DNA from: Bacteroidota bacterium
GTDB lineage: Bacteria > Bacteroidota > Bacteroidia > B-17B0 > Aurantibacillaceae
Reading direction: 5' to 3'
Assembly (NCBI GenBank): GCA_018267825.1
Contig: JAFDXR010000006.1
Span: forward strand, 20,975-84,974
DNA: 64,000 bases
Below the pieces are notes generated by a model. That model was not told where the DNA came from. It ran no database searches and saw only the letters and a program-made list of their open reading frames with translations. The position numbers and the translations under genes are program-made. Below are positions 1 through 8,734 of the stretch, piece by piece. Position 1 is the first letter of the stretch. Each line of letters starts with the position of its first letter.

Positions 1-1
1 G

Positions 2-808
2 CAGTTTGATATAACTATGAAACAGCTCGAAGAAGTAGAATTCAAAAACATGCTGAGCGGCAAAGAAGATGCTCTCAGTTGCGTACTTGAAATCAATGCA
101 GGTGCCGGTGGTACCGAAAGCTGCGACTGGGCCAGTATCCTGATGCGTATGTACCTGATGTGGGCCGACAAAAAAGGCTTTAAGGTTACAGAGCTTGACT
201 TCAATGCCGGTGATGTGGCAGGCATTAAATCGGTATCGATTCAGATCGACGGTGAATATGCCTATGGCTACCTCAAAGGCGAAAATGGCGTACACCGCCT
301 GGTACGGATCAGTCCGTTCGATTCCAATGCCAAACGCCATACCTCTTTTGCATCGGTTTATGTATATCCTGTGGTAGATGATACCATCGAGATCAATATC
401 CATCCGAATGACATTGAAATGTCGACCTCGCGAAGCGGTGGTGCCGGCGGACAAAACGTAAACAAGGTAGAGTCGAAAGTACAGCTCCTTCACAAACCTA
501 CAGGTATTGTGGTGGTATGCCAGGTAGAGCGTTCACAGCTTGGTAACCGCGAACGTGCCATGCAGATGCTGAAATCACAACTATACGAACTGGAAATGCG
601 CAAACGCAATGCTGCCAAGGATGCCATCGAAGAAGGAAAAATGAAAATCGAATGGGGTTCACAGATCCGCAGCTATGTATTGCATCCTTATAAAATGGTG
701 AACGATCATCGCACTGAATTTAAACTGACCGATGCCGACGGTGTTCTCGACGGAAACATTGATGAACTCCTGAAAACATACCTCATGAGCCAGGGCAAAA
801 AAGCATGA
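2..808 (+). CDS. prfB: Peptide chain release factor 2, 5'-truncated by window edge
   Basis: C-terminal part of release factor 2, the cytoplasmic protein that reads UAA and UGA in the ribosomal A site and triggers release of the finished chain. The frame is open to the left edge of the window, so the true start, and any programmed +1 frameshift site as found in many prfB genes, lies outside. Counted from the Met codon at 17, the codon-reading tripeptide SPF is at residues 99-101, which marks RF2 rather than RF1. The catalytic GGQ is at 144-146 within [15 protein letters not shown]. The stop codon overlaps the next gene by 4 bases (ATGA), so the two are translationally coupled. Confidence 0.97.
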   Translation, partial: QFDITMKQLEEVEFKNMLSGKEDALSCVLEINAGAGGTESCDWASILMRMYLMWADKKGFKVTELDFNAGDVAGIKSVSIQIDGEYAYGYLKGENGVHRLVRISPFDSNAKRHTSFASVYVYPVVDDTIEINIHPNDIEMSTSRSGGAGGQNVNKVESKVQLLHKPTGIVVVCQVERSQLGNRERAMQMLKSQLYELEMRKRNAAKDAIEEGKMKIEWGSQIRSYVLHPYKMVNDHRTEFKLTDADGVLDGNIDELLKTYLMSQGKKA

Positions 809-1167
809 GTCAAAAAATAACCATACTCTATAATCCGCGCTGCTCCAAATGCAGAGAGGCTCTGGGCCACCTGGAAGATAACCATTGTGAAATAGAAGTT
901 GTTGAATACCTGAAAAAACCGCTAACCAAAAAACAACTCAAGGATATTTTAGCCAGACTCGGTGTAAAAGCCTTTGATATTGTGAGGCAGAAAGAAGAAC
1001 TTTTCCTGGAAAAATTCAAAAACAAAAAATTCACAAATGAAGAGTGGATCCAGATCTTACTGGAAAACCCCATCCTGATTGAACGGCCGATTGTGATTGA
1101 TGGCTATAAAGCCATTATCGGCAGGCCTCCGGAGCTGGTTATCGACCTTATAAAGCGAAAAAAATAA
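805..1167 (+). CDS. arsC: ArsC/Spx-family thioredoxin-fold protein, probable arsenate reductase
   Basis: A 120-residue protein of the ArsC family. Members with reductase activity reduce arsenate to arsenite using glutaredoxin or thioredoxin. The N-terminal strand [12 protein letters not shown] carries Cys13 and Cys16, where Cys13 is the expected nucleophile. [18 protein letters not shown] near residues 93-110 is the conserved Arg-Pro segment. The start ATG overlaps the prfB stop. There is no arsB, acr3 or arsR nearby, so a role in an ars operon is not supported. A housekeeping thiol reductase (YffB-like) is an alternative. The family call is solid; the substrate is inferred. Confidence 0.85.
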   Translation: MSQKITILYNPRCSKCREALGHLEDNHCEIEVVEYLKKPLTKKQLKDILARLGVKAFDIVRQKEELFLEKFKNKKFTNEEWIQILLENPILIERPIVIDGYKAIIGRPPELVIDLIKRKK

Positions 1168-1174
1168 TTTTCTT

Positions 1175-1198
1175 AAAACCACTCCAGCGAGTGGTTTT
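1175..1198 (+). terminator. Rho-independent terminator after prfB-arsC
   Basis: Perfect 10 bp stem (AAAACCACTC / GAGTGGTTTT) with a 4 nt loop CAGC and a T run, eight bases past the arsC stop. The stem contains its own A and T tracts, so it could work in both directions. Confidence 0.9.
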
Positions 1199-1336
1199 TA
1201 TTTTCACATACCCATTCATACGTAGTTTCACGACACTTGTACATTATAGGATTGTGATTGTATTATGATTCCGGATATGCTTTCTGAAACAAAGCGGGAT
1301 CAACTCTTGTTGAACTAAATACAAAAACGCTGCGCC

Positions 1337-1759
1337 ATGAAAACAGTCATTCAACTTAACAAATGGGCAAACGCGCACACTCATATTTCTATTGATATTA
1401 TACGCGTTGCGACAGGGTTACTTCTTTTTATGAAAGGAGTACAGTTTGCTTCACAAACAGATTATCTGCTAAACATGATCCGTCCAAATCACCCTGAGGC
1501 GGCGACATTATTTCTCGTGCACTATGTGGCCATGTCGCATCTGGCCGGAGGCGCACTGATTGCCATGGGTTTACTTACCCGTTTATCGGCACTGGTTCAA
1601 CTCCCCATACTTATTGGTGCTTTCCTGATTAATTTTACGGGTGTGATGGATATAGGAAATTTAATACAGGCTTCGTTGTTATTGATCGCTGCCGTTTTTT
1701 TCATTTTTTACGGCTCCGGGAAACACTCCGTCGATTATTCTTTAAAAATGAATATGTAA
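1337..1759 (+). CDS. DoxX-family membrane protein
   Basis: A 140-residue protein with four predicted membrane helices (about residues 20-38, 65-85, 88-106 and 112-128). The pattern fits the DoxX/SURF4-like family: an N-terminal helix followed by a short GxxF-type segment, the central SHLAGGALIAMGLLTR helix pair, and a short charged tail. Family members are small inner-membrane proteins with poorly defined roles, some linked to redox stress or to quinone-dependent oxidation. It stands alone downstream of a terminator and has no partner gene to sharpen the call. Confidence 0.75.
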   Translation: MKTVIQLNKWANAHTHISIDIIRVATGLLLFMKGVQFASQTDYLLNMIRPNHPEAATLFLVHYVAMSHLAGGALIAMGLLTRLSALVQLPILIGAFLINFTGVMDIGNLIQASLLLIAAVFFIFYGSGKHSVDYSLKMNM

Positions 1760-1876
1760 GCCTGTCGGGGCCGGGTTAAACCCAGCAGCTTTTTTTATGC
1801 TTGCTTTTTTTACAGGCCCGGGAGCTTTTGTCGCTACTCTTTTTCCAGCAGTTGACTTTATTGGTGCTTTAGCCAT
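1742..1876 (-). CDS. Possible 44-residue Lys/Ala-rich basic protein
   Basis: A short reading frame beginning at an ATG four bases after the stop codon of the glycosyltransferase upstream on this strand. It encodes about 44 residues rich in Lys, Ala and Pro (MAKAPIKSTAGKRVATKAPG, then PVKKASIKKAAGF). This composition resembles histone H1-like or other nucleic-acid-binding tails. It overlaps the 3' end of doxX by 18 bases tail to tail. No clear ribosome-binding site is visible and no family is recognised. The unusual composition and the position right after a gene stop favour a real gene, but chance is possible. Confidence 0.35.
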   Translation of the reverse strand: MAKAPIKSTAGKRVATKAPGPVKKASIKKAAGFNPAPTGLHIHF

Positions 1877-1880
1877 GACC

Positions 1881-2966
1881 CTATAAATTGAAATGTTGTA
1901 TATTATTTTGGAGCATCTGCCTGGCACCGAATTTCTCCTGCCAGTATTTCGCCAGGTATTCCTGTTCTGTCTGACCATGTGTAGGCACCAGGATCAGTTC
2001 TTTTTTTCCAAGGTGGTGCATATCCATCAATGTGCTGTATCCGCTCCGGCAAATAACCTGGGCCGAAATTTTTACAAAAGCACTGATTTGTGCAGGCGAT
2101 GCAAAATCAATAAAGGTAACCGTAGGCGGTATTTCCCTGGAGATATTGGTACCGCGCACAAGCATTACACGCCTGTTTCCATGCTGAAATTTGGCAATCA
2201 AAAGGCTTTCTAAAATAGTACGCTGGGGCTCTGGCCCCGATAGCAGGACCAGGTAATCATAGAGGCATTCCGCTTCCGTTTCTTCGGCTACCAGGCGACT
2301 CTGGGGGCCAATATAACGAAGCGGTGGATAAATTCCCTTTACATGGTGTGCTAATTCTCCGCTCAGGCATATTTTATCCGATTCATAATCGGGCACCCAT
2401 ACCTCGCGGAAGCGGTTAATATATCGCCGGTTGACCCGGTTGGCCTGCCCGCTGAATACGGGTGTTTTCAGGGAAAGCTGATGGGTTATAAAAACGGTAT
2501 ACGCTGTGTTATGATATAAACCAAAACGATTGTCGCTGATAACAACATCGACCAAACACTCTGAAACAATAGATTTCAGGAGTTCATGTTCCTGTCGGAT
2601 TATACGTTTGATACGACCGGAGTCGCCCAAAAGTTTAAGCCACAAAGGTATTCTTTTGCTATACGTAATATTATAGGCTGGTAATACGATCTGTTGCAAT
2701 TGCGGAAATTCCTGATCGAAAACAGGTTTGGTCAGCGCTGTCACACCAAGGATAATCCGATTATGCTGTAAAAGCTTTTTAATCAACGGAACACAGCGGG
2801 TAGCATGGCCCAAACCCCAGTCGAGCGGGGCGACAAATATGGTTTTGCTCTTAAATATTTTACAAGTTAAAACAAAAATTTTAAAGTTTAAAGGGTTAAA
2901 TTTACAGCATGAGTGAGGCTTTTTCGGATCACATACATAGCATTTTAAAAACCCTGCCCGATTCAC
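1881..2966 (-). CDS. GT28/MurG-like glycosyltransferase, start uncertain
   Basis: About 320-360 residues of a GT-B glycosyltransferase resembling the Bacteroidota 'UDP-glycosyltransferase' group. The N-terminal phosphate loop TIFVAPLDWGLGHATRC starts near base 2842. The C-terminal half has YLVLLSGPEPQR and a MurG-like sugar-nucleotide site (SAQVICRSGYSTLMD, then ILVPTHGQTEQEYLA). Between the conserved N-terminus and the GTG at 2964-2966 there is no in-frame ATG, GTG or TTG, and using that GTG would overlap the divergent uvrC by 58 bases. A rare ATA/ATT start near 2858 or 2879 is more economical. The acceptor is unknown. The short basic gene at 1742-1876 follows four bases later. Confidence 0.8.
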   Translation of the reverse strand: MNRAGFLKCYVCDPKKPHSCCKFNPLNFKIFVLTCKIFKSKTIFVAPLDWGLGHATRCVPLIKKLLQHNRIILGVTALTKPVFDQEFPQLQQIVLPAYNITYSKRIPLWLKLLGDSGRIKRIIRQEHELLKSIVSECLVDVVISDNRFGLYHNTAYTVFITHQLSLKTPVFSGQANRVNRRYINRFREVWVPDYESDKICLSGELAHHVKGIYPPLRYIGPQSRLVAEETEAECLYDYLVLLSGPEPQRTILESLLIAKFQHGNRRVMLVRGTNISREIPPTVTFIDFASPAQISAFVKISAQVICRSGYSTLMDMHHLGKKELILVPTHGQTEQEYLAKYWQEKFGARQMLQNNIQHFNL

Positions 2967-4735
2967 CGGGTGTATATCAGTATTATGATAAAGAGGGGGT
3001 ATTATTGTATGTGGGCAAAGCCAAGAATCTCAAAAAACGGGTAACATCTTATTTCACCAAAGAGCATGACAATGGCCGTTTGCGTTTAATGGTTCGTAAA
3101 ATACACGACATCAAAACCATCAAAGTAAATACGGAACTGGATGCCCTTTTGCTTGAAAACAACCTGATCAAGAACCTGAATCCACGATACAACATCAACC
3201 TGCGCGATGATAAAACCTATCCGTGGATCATTATCAAAAATGAACGTTTCCCACGATTGTTTCATACACGGCAGTATGTAAAAGACGGATCAGAGTATTA
3301 CGGTCCCTATGCCTCCGTACAGATTATGCATACCCTGCTCGATCTGATCCGGCAGCTTTATCCTCTGCGGAGCTGTAGCTACGATTTAAACGAAGAAAAT
3401 ATTGCCAAAAAGAAATTCAGACCCTGCCTGGATTATCATATCGGAAAATGCAAGGCTCCCTGTGTTGGCTATCAGACTGCAGAAGACTATAATGATAACA
3501 TGAAACACATTCGTGAGATCATTAAAGGGGATATTCATTTTGCGATCCGCGACATGAAAAAACAGATGCATGCCTTGTCGGAGAACCTGGCATTTGAGGA
3601 AGCCGCGAACCTGAAAAAGAAAATCGATCTGCTGGAACGCTACCAGAGCAAATCTACTATTGTGCATCCTTCTATTACCGACACAGACGTGTTTTCAATC
3701 ATCAGTGATGAAAAGAGCGCTTATGTGAGTTATTTCAAAGTGATGAACGGAGCCATTATACAGGCTCAGACCATTGAACTGAAAAAGAAACTCGAAGAAA
3801 CCGACGAAGAGATGCTTGTGTTTGCGATCAATGAGATACGTCTGCGTTTTCATTCGCAAAGCAAAGAGATTCTTGTACCATTTGAACCCGAGCTTGAATT
3901 TCCGGGTGCCCGTTATAGTGTACCAAAAATCGGCGATAAGAAACAACTGCTGGATCTGTGTTTCCGGAATGCAGAATCGTATAAGCGTGAGCGTGAAAAA
4001 CAACTGGCTATTGTTGACCCTGAAAGGCACACAGACCGGATTATGCAGCAGATGATGAAAGATCTGCGGCTCACAGAAGAACCACGCCGTATCGAAGGAT
4101 TTGATAACTCCAATATCCAGGGAAATTTTGCCGTGAGTGCCATGCCTGTTTTTATTGATGGTAAGCCTGCTAAAAAAGAGTACCGGCATTTCAATGTAAA
4201 AACAGTGGAAGGCCCTGATGATTTTGCTACCATGGAAGAAGTGATTTACAGACGCTATTCGCGCGTATTGCATGAAAACTCTCCCATGCCTCAGCTCATT
4301 GTGATTGATGGCGGAAAAGGTCAGCTCGGAGCTGCGGTGAACAGCCTGCAGAAACTGGGCCTGATGGGAAAGGTTGCCGTGATCGGGATTGCCAAGCGCC
4401 TCGAAGAAATTTATTTTCCGGGAGATTCAGTACCACTTTATCTCGACAAGCGCAGTGAAACACTGAAAGTGATCCAGCAAATCCGTGATGAAGCGCATCG
4501 TTTTGGCATTACGCATCACCGTAATAAACGAAGCCGTGAAACTTTTAAAACGGAGCTGAGTGAAATCAAAGGCATCAGTGATAAAACCGCCCAGAAATTA
4601 TTGACAGAACTGAAATCGGTAAAACAAATAAAAGAAGCTACCTTAGAAGACCTGTCTAAAATCATAGGGCAGGCAAAAGGTAAACTGGTTTACGATCATT
4701 TTTACCAAAAAGAAGAAGGCCGTGAACACATTTGA
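2909..4735 (+). CDS. uvrC: Excinuclease ABC subunit C
   Basis: UvrC makes the dual incisions around DNA lesions in nucleotide excision repair after UvrA and UvrB have loaded. The 608-residue length is normal for the family. Domains in order: GIY-YIG nuclease (PDSPGVYQYYDKEG, then LLYVGKAKNLKKRV, residues ~18-45), a Cys-containing segment (CLDYHIGKCKAPC), the UvrB-binding UVR motif (around 200-235), the RNase H-like endonuclease (GFDNSNIQG, VIDGGKGQLGAA), and a C-terminal helix-hairpin-helix (LSEIKGISDKTAQKLL). The start ATG faces the divergent glycosyltransferase. The gene overlaps the ClC channel gene by 14 bases, so the two are probably co-transcribed. Confidence 0.98.
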   Translation: MSEAFSDHIHSILKTLPDSPGVYQYYDKEGVLLYVGKAKNLKKRVTSYFTKEHDNGRLRLMVRKIHDIKTIKVNTELDALLLENNLIKNLNPRYNINLRDDKTYPWIIIKNERFPRLFHTRQYVKDGSEYYGPYASVQIMHTLLDLIRQLYPLRSCSYDLNEENIAKKKFRPCLDYHIGKCKAPCVGYQTAEDYNDNMKHIREIIKGDIHFAIRDMKKQMHALSENLAFEEAANLKKKIDLLERYQSKSTIVHPSITDTDVFSIISDEKSAYVSYFKVMNGAIIQAQTIELKKKLEETDEEMLVFAINEIRLRFHSQSKEILVPFEPELEFPGARYSVPKIGDKKQLLDLCFRNAESYKREREKQLAIVDPERHTDRIMQQMMKDLRLTEEPRRIEGFDNSNIQGNFAVSAMPVFIDGKPAKKEYRHFNVKTVEGPDDFATMEEVIYRRYSRVLHENSPMPQLIVIDGGKGQLGAAVNSLQKLGLMGKVAVIGIAKRLEEIYFPGDSVPLYLDKRSETLKVIQQIRDEAHRFGITHHRNKRSRETFKTELSEIKGISDKTAQKLLTELKSVKQIKEATLEDLSKIIGQAKGKLVYDHFYQKEEGREHI

Positions 4736-6500
4736 TCGTTTTAAAATATACCATAAGGTTATTGACTGGTTGCATAGCAAACTAAACGCCCAGCAATTCA
4801 TTATTTTTTCCAGCATCCTTGTAGGCCTAACTGCGGGGCTTGGCGCGGTAGCACTCAAAATGGCGGTGCACTACCTCCAGGTATTTTTATCCGACGCCAG
4901 TATCACCGGCAAGTATACCATGATTGCATTTCCGTTTATCGGGATCGGTTTATCGGCATTATTCATTCGTTACATCAATCACAAAAAACTGGGCAAAGGC
5001 ATTGCCAATATTATTCACTCTATTGCCAGGCGTTCTTCGCTTCTGCCACGCGACCAGATGTATTCGCATATTGTAACATCGGCGGTGACCGTTGGCTTCG
5101 GTGGTTCAGCCGGCCTTGAGTCGCCTATTGTTACAACCGGTGCAGCAATTGGCTCCAATTATTCGCGCACCTATAAAATGAATTACAAAGAGCGCACCCT
5201 GCTCCTGGCTTGTGGTGCAGCAGCCGGTATTGCCGGTGCTTTCGACACACCTATAGCCGGCGTGCTGTTTGTGATGGAGGTCATCCTTATTGAAACGGGT
5301 ATTTCCTCATTTATTCCATTAATTATTGCTTCTGCCACAGGAGCACTGTGTTCCAAAATAATACTGCATGGCGATGTGCTTTTGTTTTTTAAGCTGAAGC
5401 AGGCTTTCAATTACCAGAATGTTCCTTTTTACATTATCCTTGGCTTGCTGGCCGGGCTGGTATCGGTAATGTATGCGCGCATTTTCCATAAAACGGAACA
5501 GTTCTTCCTCAAATACAAGGAGGCCGGCTTGCTCAAATGGTTTGTGGGTTGCAGCATTCTGGGTGTCCTCATCTTATTTTTTCCGGCCTTATATGGCGAG
5601 GGTTATGCGGGCATTAAAGCCCTGGCAGAGCAGAATATTCAAAAGGTTTTCAGCACCGGCATTCTTGGTGAACATAGTACACTCCTTGGTATATTAGTTC
5701 TATCGGTAGCCATACTTTTCCTAAAACCGATTGCTGTAGCCTGCACGATCGGGGCCGGTGGTAATGGGGGGAACTTTGCCCCTTCCCTGTTTATGGGTGC
5801 ATTTCTGGGATTTGCATTTTCGACGGTTCTCCGTGAACTCGGTATCTGTGATCTGCCGGTAAGTAATTTCACCATCGTTGCAATGGCCGGTATTCTAAGT
5901 GGTATTTTTCATGCACCCCTTACAGGTATCTTCCTCATTGCTGAGATCACAGGCGGTTATGAACTCATCATTCCGCTCATGATCGTATCGGCACTCAGTT
6001 ATGCTATTTCCAAATACTTCATGCCTTTAAATCTCGACATGAAGAAGCTGGCTGAAAAAGATAAAATTATCACTACCGATACCGACAGTTTTATTTTAAG
6101 CAAGATCGATCTCAAGGGCATGATCGAAAATGACTTCATCCCCGTGCAGCAAACAGCAACGCTTGGCGACCTAGTCAAAATTATTTCGTCATCCAACCGG
6201 AATATTTACCCGGTACTTGATAAGGACAATCATTTACGCGGCATTGTGCAGCTCGACATGATCCGCGAACTTATCTTCAAACAGGAAATGTATGAGAAAC
6301 TGAAAGTAAAAGAGCTCATGCGGAAACCACTCGCCATTATCGATGAGAATGATACACCGCACAGCATCATGAAAAAATTCGATGCCAGCCAGTTATGGAA
6401 TCTGCCAGTGGTGAGGCATGGCGAATACATTGGTTTCATTTCCAAATCAGGCATGCTGGAACAATACCGCGAAGATTTACTGAAGCATATTTACACATAA
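4722..6500 (+). CDS. ClC-family chloride channel/antiporter with CBS pair
   Basis: A 592-residue voltage-gated-channel (ClC) family membrane protein that moves chloride or fluoride, often in exchange for protons. The ion-pore signatures are visible: GFGGSAGLESPIVTTGAAIG, where Glu133 is the gating glutamate position, and GAGGNGGNFAPSLFMG. About ten membrane segments end near residue 430. Two CBS domains follow (about 460-520 and 530-590), which usually bind adenine nucleotides and regulate the pore. The start is a GTG inside the uvrC 3' end; no ATG gives a better N-terminus. Whether it is a channel or an antiporter cannot be settled by eye. Confidence 0.93.
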   Translation: MNTFDRFKIYHKVIDWLHSKLNAQQFIIFSSILVGLTAGLGAVALKMAVHYLQVFLSDASITGKYTMIAFPFIGIGLSALFIRYINHKKLGKGIANIIHSIARRSSLLPRDQMYSHIVTSAVTVGFGGSAGLESPIVTTGAAIGSNYSRTYKMNYKERTLLLACGAAAGIAGAFDTPIAGVLFVMEVILIETGISSFIPLIIASATGALCSKIILHGDVLLFFKLKQAFNYQNVPFYIILGLLAGLVSVMYARIFHKTEQFFLKYKEAGLLKWFVGCSILGVLILFFPALYGEGYAGIKALAEQNIQKVFSTGILGEHSTLLGILVLSVAILFLKPIAVACTIGAGGNGGNFAPSLFMGAFLGFAFSTVLRELGICDLPVSNFTIVAMAGILSGIFHAPLTGIFLIAEITGGYELIIPLMIVSALSYAISKYFMPLNLDMKKLAEKDKIITTDTDSFILSKIDLKGMIENDFIPVQQTATLGDLVKIISSSNRNIYPVLDKDNHLRGIVQLDMIRELIFKQEMYEKLKVKELMRKPLAIIDENDTPHSIMKKFDASQLWNLPVVRHGEYIGFISKSGMLEQYREDLLKHIYT

Positions 6501-6640
6501 AAAGGGGGACCGAATAGCCACCTTAGGCAGTTTTTTCATGATCAGAATCGAATGCTCTTTTCTAGCGGCCTAAATGCGGAATAACGCGTTCGACTCCTAT
6601 GGAGCCTCCTGCCTGATCTTTTATACTTGCGTTAATGACG

Positions 6641-7490
6641 TTAAGCCCCTACGGGGCTGCCGTGTTTGGATTAAACTATTGTGTGAATTTTCGAGTTGAA
6701 AGCTTATGCAGGATACATGATCCATGGCCCCGGCGGGGCCAAATATTATTAATAGCCATCCGTCATAGCTCTCTCATTGCTCCGTAGGAGTAAAACATTT
6801 ATTCGCAAGTTCACCCGAGTACCTTCTTTTTTGTGTTGATAAAGAAAGAGGTGGAGAGATCAGGGATGGATACATTTTTTTACTTGTTGGTGATAACACC
6901 AACAAGGGCATAAAACTAATCCCGGAAATATTCGACACCTCCGGAGCCGCAGACAGTACAACCATGTTTACTTATATTAATAATGTTAAGCCCCTACGGG
7001 GCCACTGTGTGTAGGGTTTAACGGTCATTCCATTTTTCGAGAATGAAAATTCATGTGAAATGTATATGATCTCCGGCCCCAGCGGGGCCAAATATTATTA
7101 ATAGCCATCCGTCATCTCTCTCTCATTGCTCCGTAGGAGTAAAACATTTATTCGCAAGTTCACCCGAGTACCTTCTTTTTGTGTTGATAGAGAAAGAGGT
7201 GGAGAGATCAGGGATGGATGCATTTTTTGCTGGTTGGTGATAACACCAACAAGGGCATAAAACTAATCCCGGAAATATTCGACACCTCCGGAGCCGCAGA
7301 CAGTACAATCATGTTTACTTATATTAATAATGTTAAGCCCCCTCCGGGGCTAGTGTTTGTGCCGGAGGAAATTGCCAGAGCGTGATCTTTCACATAAGAT
7401 GCTTGGCCGCCCTGACCTCTAGGGGCTAAATATGATTAATCCGCAAGTTCAGATGGGATTCATTGCTCCGTAGGAGTAACACACACATAT
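6641..7490. repeat. Tandem ~346 bp intergenic repeat with GC-rich palindromes
   Basis: This 1.08 kb gap after the ClC gene holds about 2.4 copies of one unit. The landmark TTAAGCCCC(T) starts at 6641, 6986 and 7333, giving periods of 345 and 347 bp. Each unit has, in order: a palindrome AGCCCC-TAC-GGGGCT (CTCCGG variant in the third), a second palindrome (GGCCCCGGCGGGGCC) followed by AAATATTATTAAT, and a block containing ATTGCTCCGTAGGAGT. The last ~230 bp of units one and two are nearly identical; the first part is diverged. Two short minus-strand reading frames (6774-6965, 7123-7308) come only from this repetition. Function unknown; it resembles intergenic palindromic repeats seen in other Bacteroidota. 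Confidence 0.85.
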
Positions 7491-7530
7491 CTATTTACCT
7501 GACCACAGAAAAACCAATCATTCACGAATA

Positions 7531-7557
7531 TAAAAAAGGCCGGAATTTCTTCCGGCC
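7531..7557 (-). terminator. Terminator of the marR-oxidoreductase operon
   Basis: An 8 bp perfect stem (GGCCGGAA / TTCCGGCC) with a 4 nt loop. On the minus strand it is followed by six T residues, 25 bases downstream of the oxidoreductase stop codon. Confidence 0.9.
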
Positions 7558-7581
7558 ATAATTAATACTAAGCAGTCTCTT

Positions 7582-8226
7582 TTATTTTTTAAGCAGTTTA
7601 AACGCATGCGACCAGCGGTTTTCCAAAAAGCCCGGAATGCACCATAACATACAGAGTGGCTCAATAGCCCTGGCAGCTTCTGCTTTACCCATGTCTTCAA
7701 TTTCCCAGCCAAATGCCACCAGAATTTCTTTCACCTGTTGTTTGGCTGCGTCGTTGTTGCCACAGATAAACATGCTTGGTTTTACGCCTCCAAAATCAGG
7801 ATCCACCATAAAAGCGCTGCCAACACTATTAAATGCCTTAACAAAGTGTGCGGTGGCAAACTGCGCCTGCAGCTGCTCCATGAGCGAACCATCCGGGCTT
7901 GTGAAAAATTTCAGCACACCGTTTTGTGGCGGCGCATCGGCGATGGGGTTCGTGGCATCAATGATCGTTTTACCATTAAGGTTCGCCAGCCCAGCCAGTT
8001 TCAGGGCATCTCCTGCAATATTTCCTTTTGTAGCCAGCACCAGTATCTCCCCGAACCGGGCGGTTTCTTCGAAAGAGGCCACTTTTGCTTTCGGGTTTTT
8101 CTCAAGCCAGGCATTCAGCTTGGCTGTATCACGTGTACCGATGGTTACTTCGTAACCGTGTTTTATGAAACCTGCAGCCAATACCTGGCCTACAGCTCCT
8201 GAACCAATGATTCCTATTTTTTTCAT
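7582..8226 (-). CDS. F420-dependent NADP reductase-like oxidoreductase
   Basis: A 214-residue Rossmann-fold protein of the 'NADP oxidoreductase, coenzyme F420-dependent' family. The N-terminal dinucleotide motif is GIIGSGAVGQ (residues 5-14). Thr31-Arg32 after the second strand (EVTIGTRDT) is typical of NADP(H) preference. IDATNPIADAPP and FVKAFNSVG are further family blocks. Bacteroidota do not generally make F420, so it is more likely an NADPH-dependent reductase of an unknown metabolite. The gene follows marR by 46 bases and ends before a terminator, so MarR probably controls it. Confidence 0.8.
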   Translation of the reverse strand: MKKIGIIGSGAVGQVLAAGFIKHGYEVTIGTRDTAKLNAWLEKNPKAKVASFEETARFGEILVLATKGNIAGDALKLAGLANLNGKTIIDATNPIADAPPQNGVLKFFTSPDGSLMEQLQAQFATAHFVKAFNSVGSAFMVDPDFGGVKPSMFICGNNDAAKQQVKEILVAFGWEIEDMGKAEAARAIEPLCMLWCIPGFLENRWSHAFKLLKK

Positions 8227-8272
8227 GAAAATTTTATTATTGTTTGTACATACAAATAAACAACGAAAAAAA

Positions 8273-8701
8273 TTAACTACCTAATTTTCTGTTTGCATAA
8301 ATCACTTTATCGGTCAGAACTTTACTTTCTTTCTCTCCAAGTACTTCTACATAGCGTGTATAAAGGCTTTGCCAGGCTTTGGTAATTGTTTTTTCGATAG
8401 CCAGCGACTTTTTAGTAGGATAAAGCAGGGAAAACTTACCCGAAACTTCGCGGGTGATGTATCCTTTCTGTTCCAGTTTCTCGATCAGGCGTGTAATAGT
8501 GCTTGGTGTCAGCTGCATGATTTTGGCTACTTCGCCGGAGAGGATGCCTGGTTTTTTATTGACCGACATCAGAATAAAGGCGTATGAGGGAGACAGACCT
8601 GTTACGGCAAATTCTTCTTCAGCCATCTTGGTGATCTGCCGCGACAAAGCGTTTACTGAGTAAAACAGGCAGTTACAGTATGGCGAATCGTTTGAGTTCA
8701 T
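8273..8701 (-). CDS. MarR-family transcriptional regulator
   Basis: A 142-residue winged-helix regulator. The recognition region LSGEVAKIMQLTPSTITRLI is followed by the wing (KLEQKGYITREVSGKFSLLY). MarR proteins usually repress their own operon and let go on binding a small phenolic ligand or on thiol oxidation; the N-terminal Cys9 and Cys11 could be sensitive but this is speculative. The oxidoreductase lies 46 bases downstream on the same strand and is the likely target. Confidence 0.88.
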   Translation of the reverse strand: MNSNDSPYCNCLFYSVNALSRQITKMAEEEFAVTGLSPSYAFILMSVNKKPGILSGEVAKIMQLTPSTITRLIEKLEQKGYITREVSGKFSLLYPTKKSLAIEKTITKAWQSLYTRYVEVLGEKESKVLTDKVIYANRKLGS

Positions 8702-8734
8702 TTTAAAGCAGGAAGGTACATATATATTAACGGA

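Noticed and set aside
6774..7308. Two similar minus-strand reading frames of 61-63 residues
   Set aside because: They are copies of the same repeat unit and have no domain or start signal; the repetition explains the similarity.
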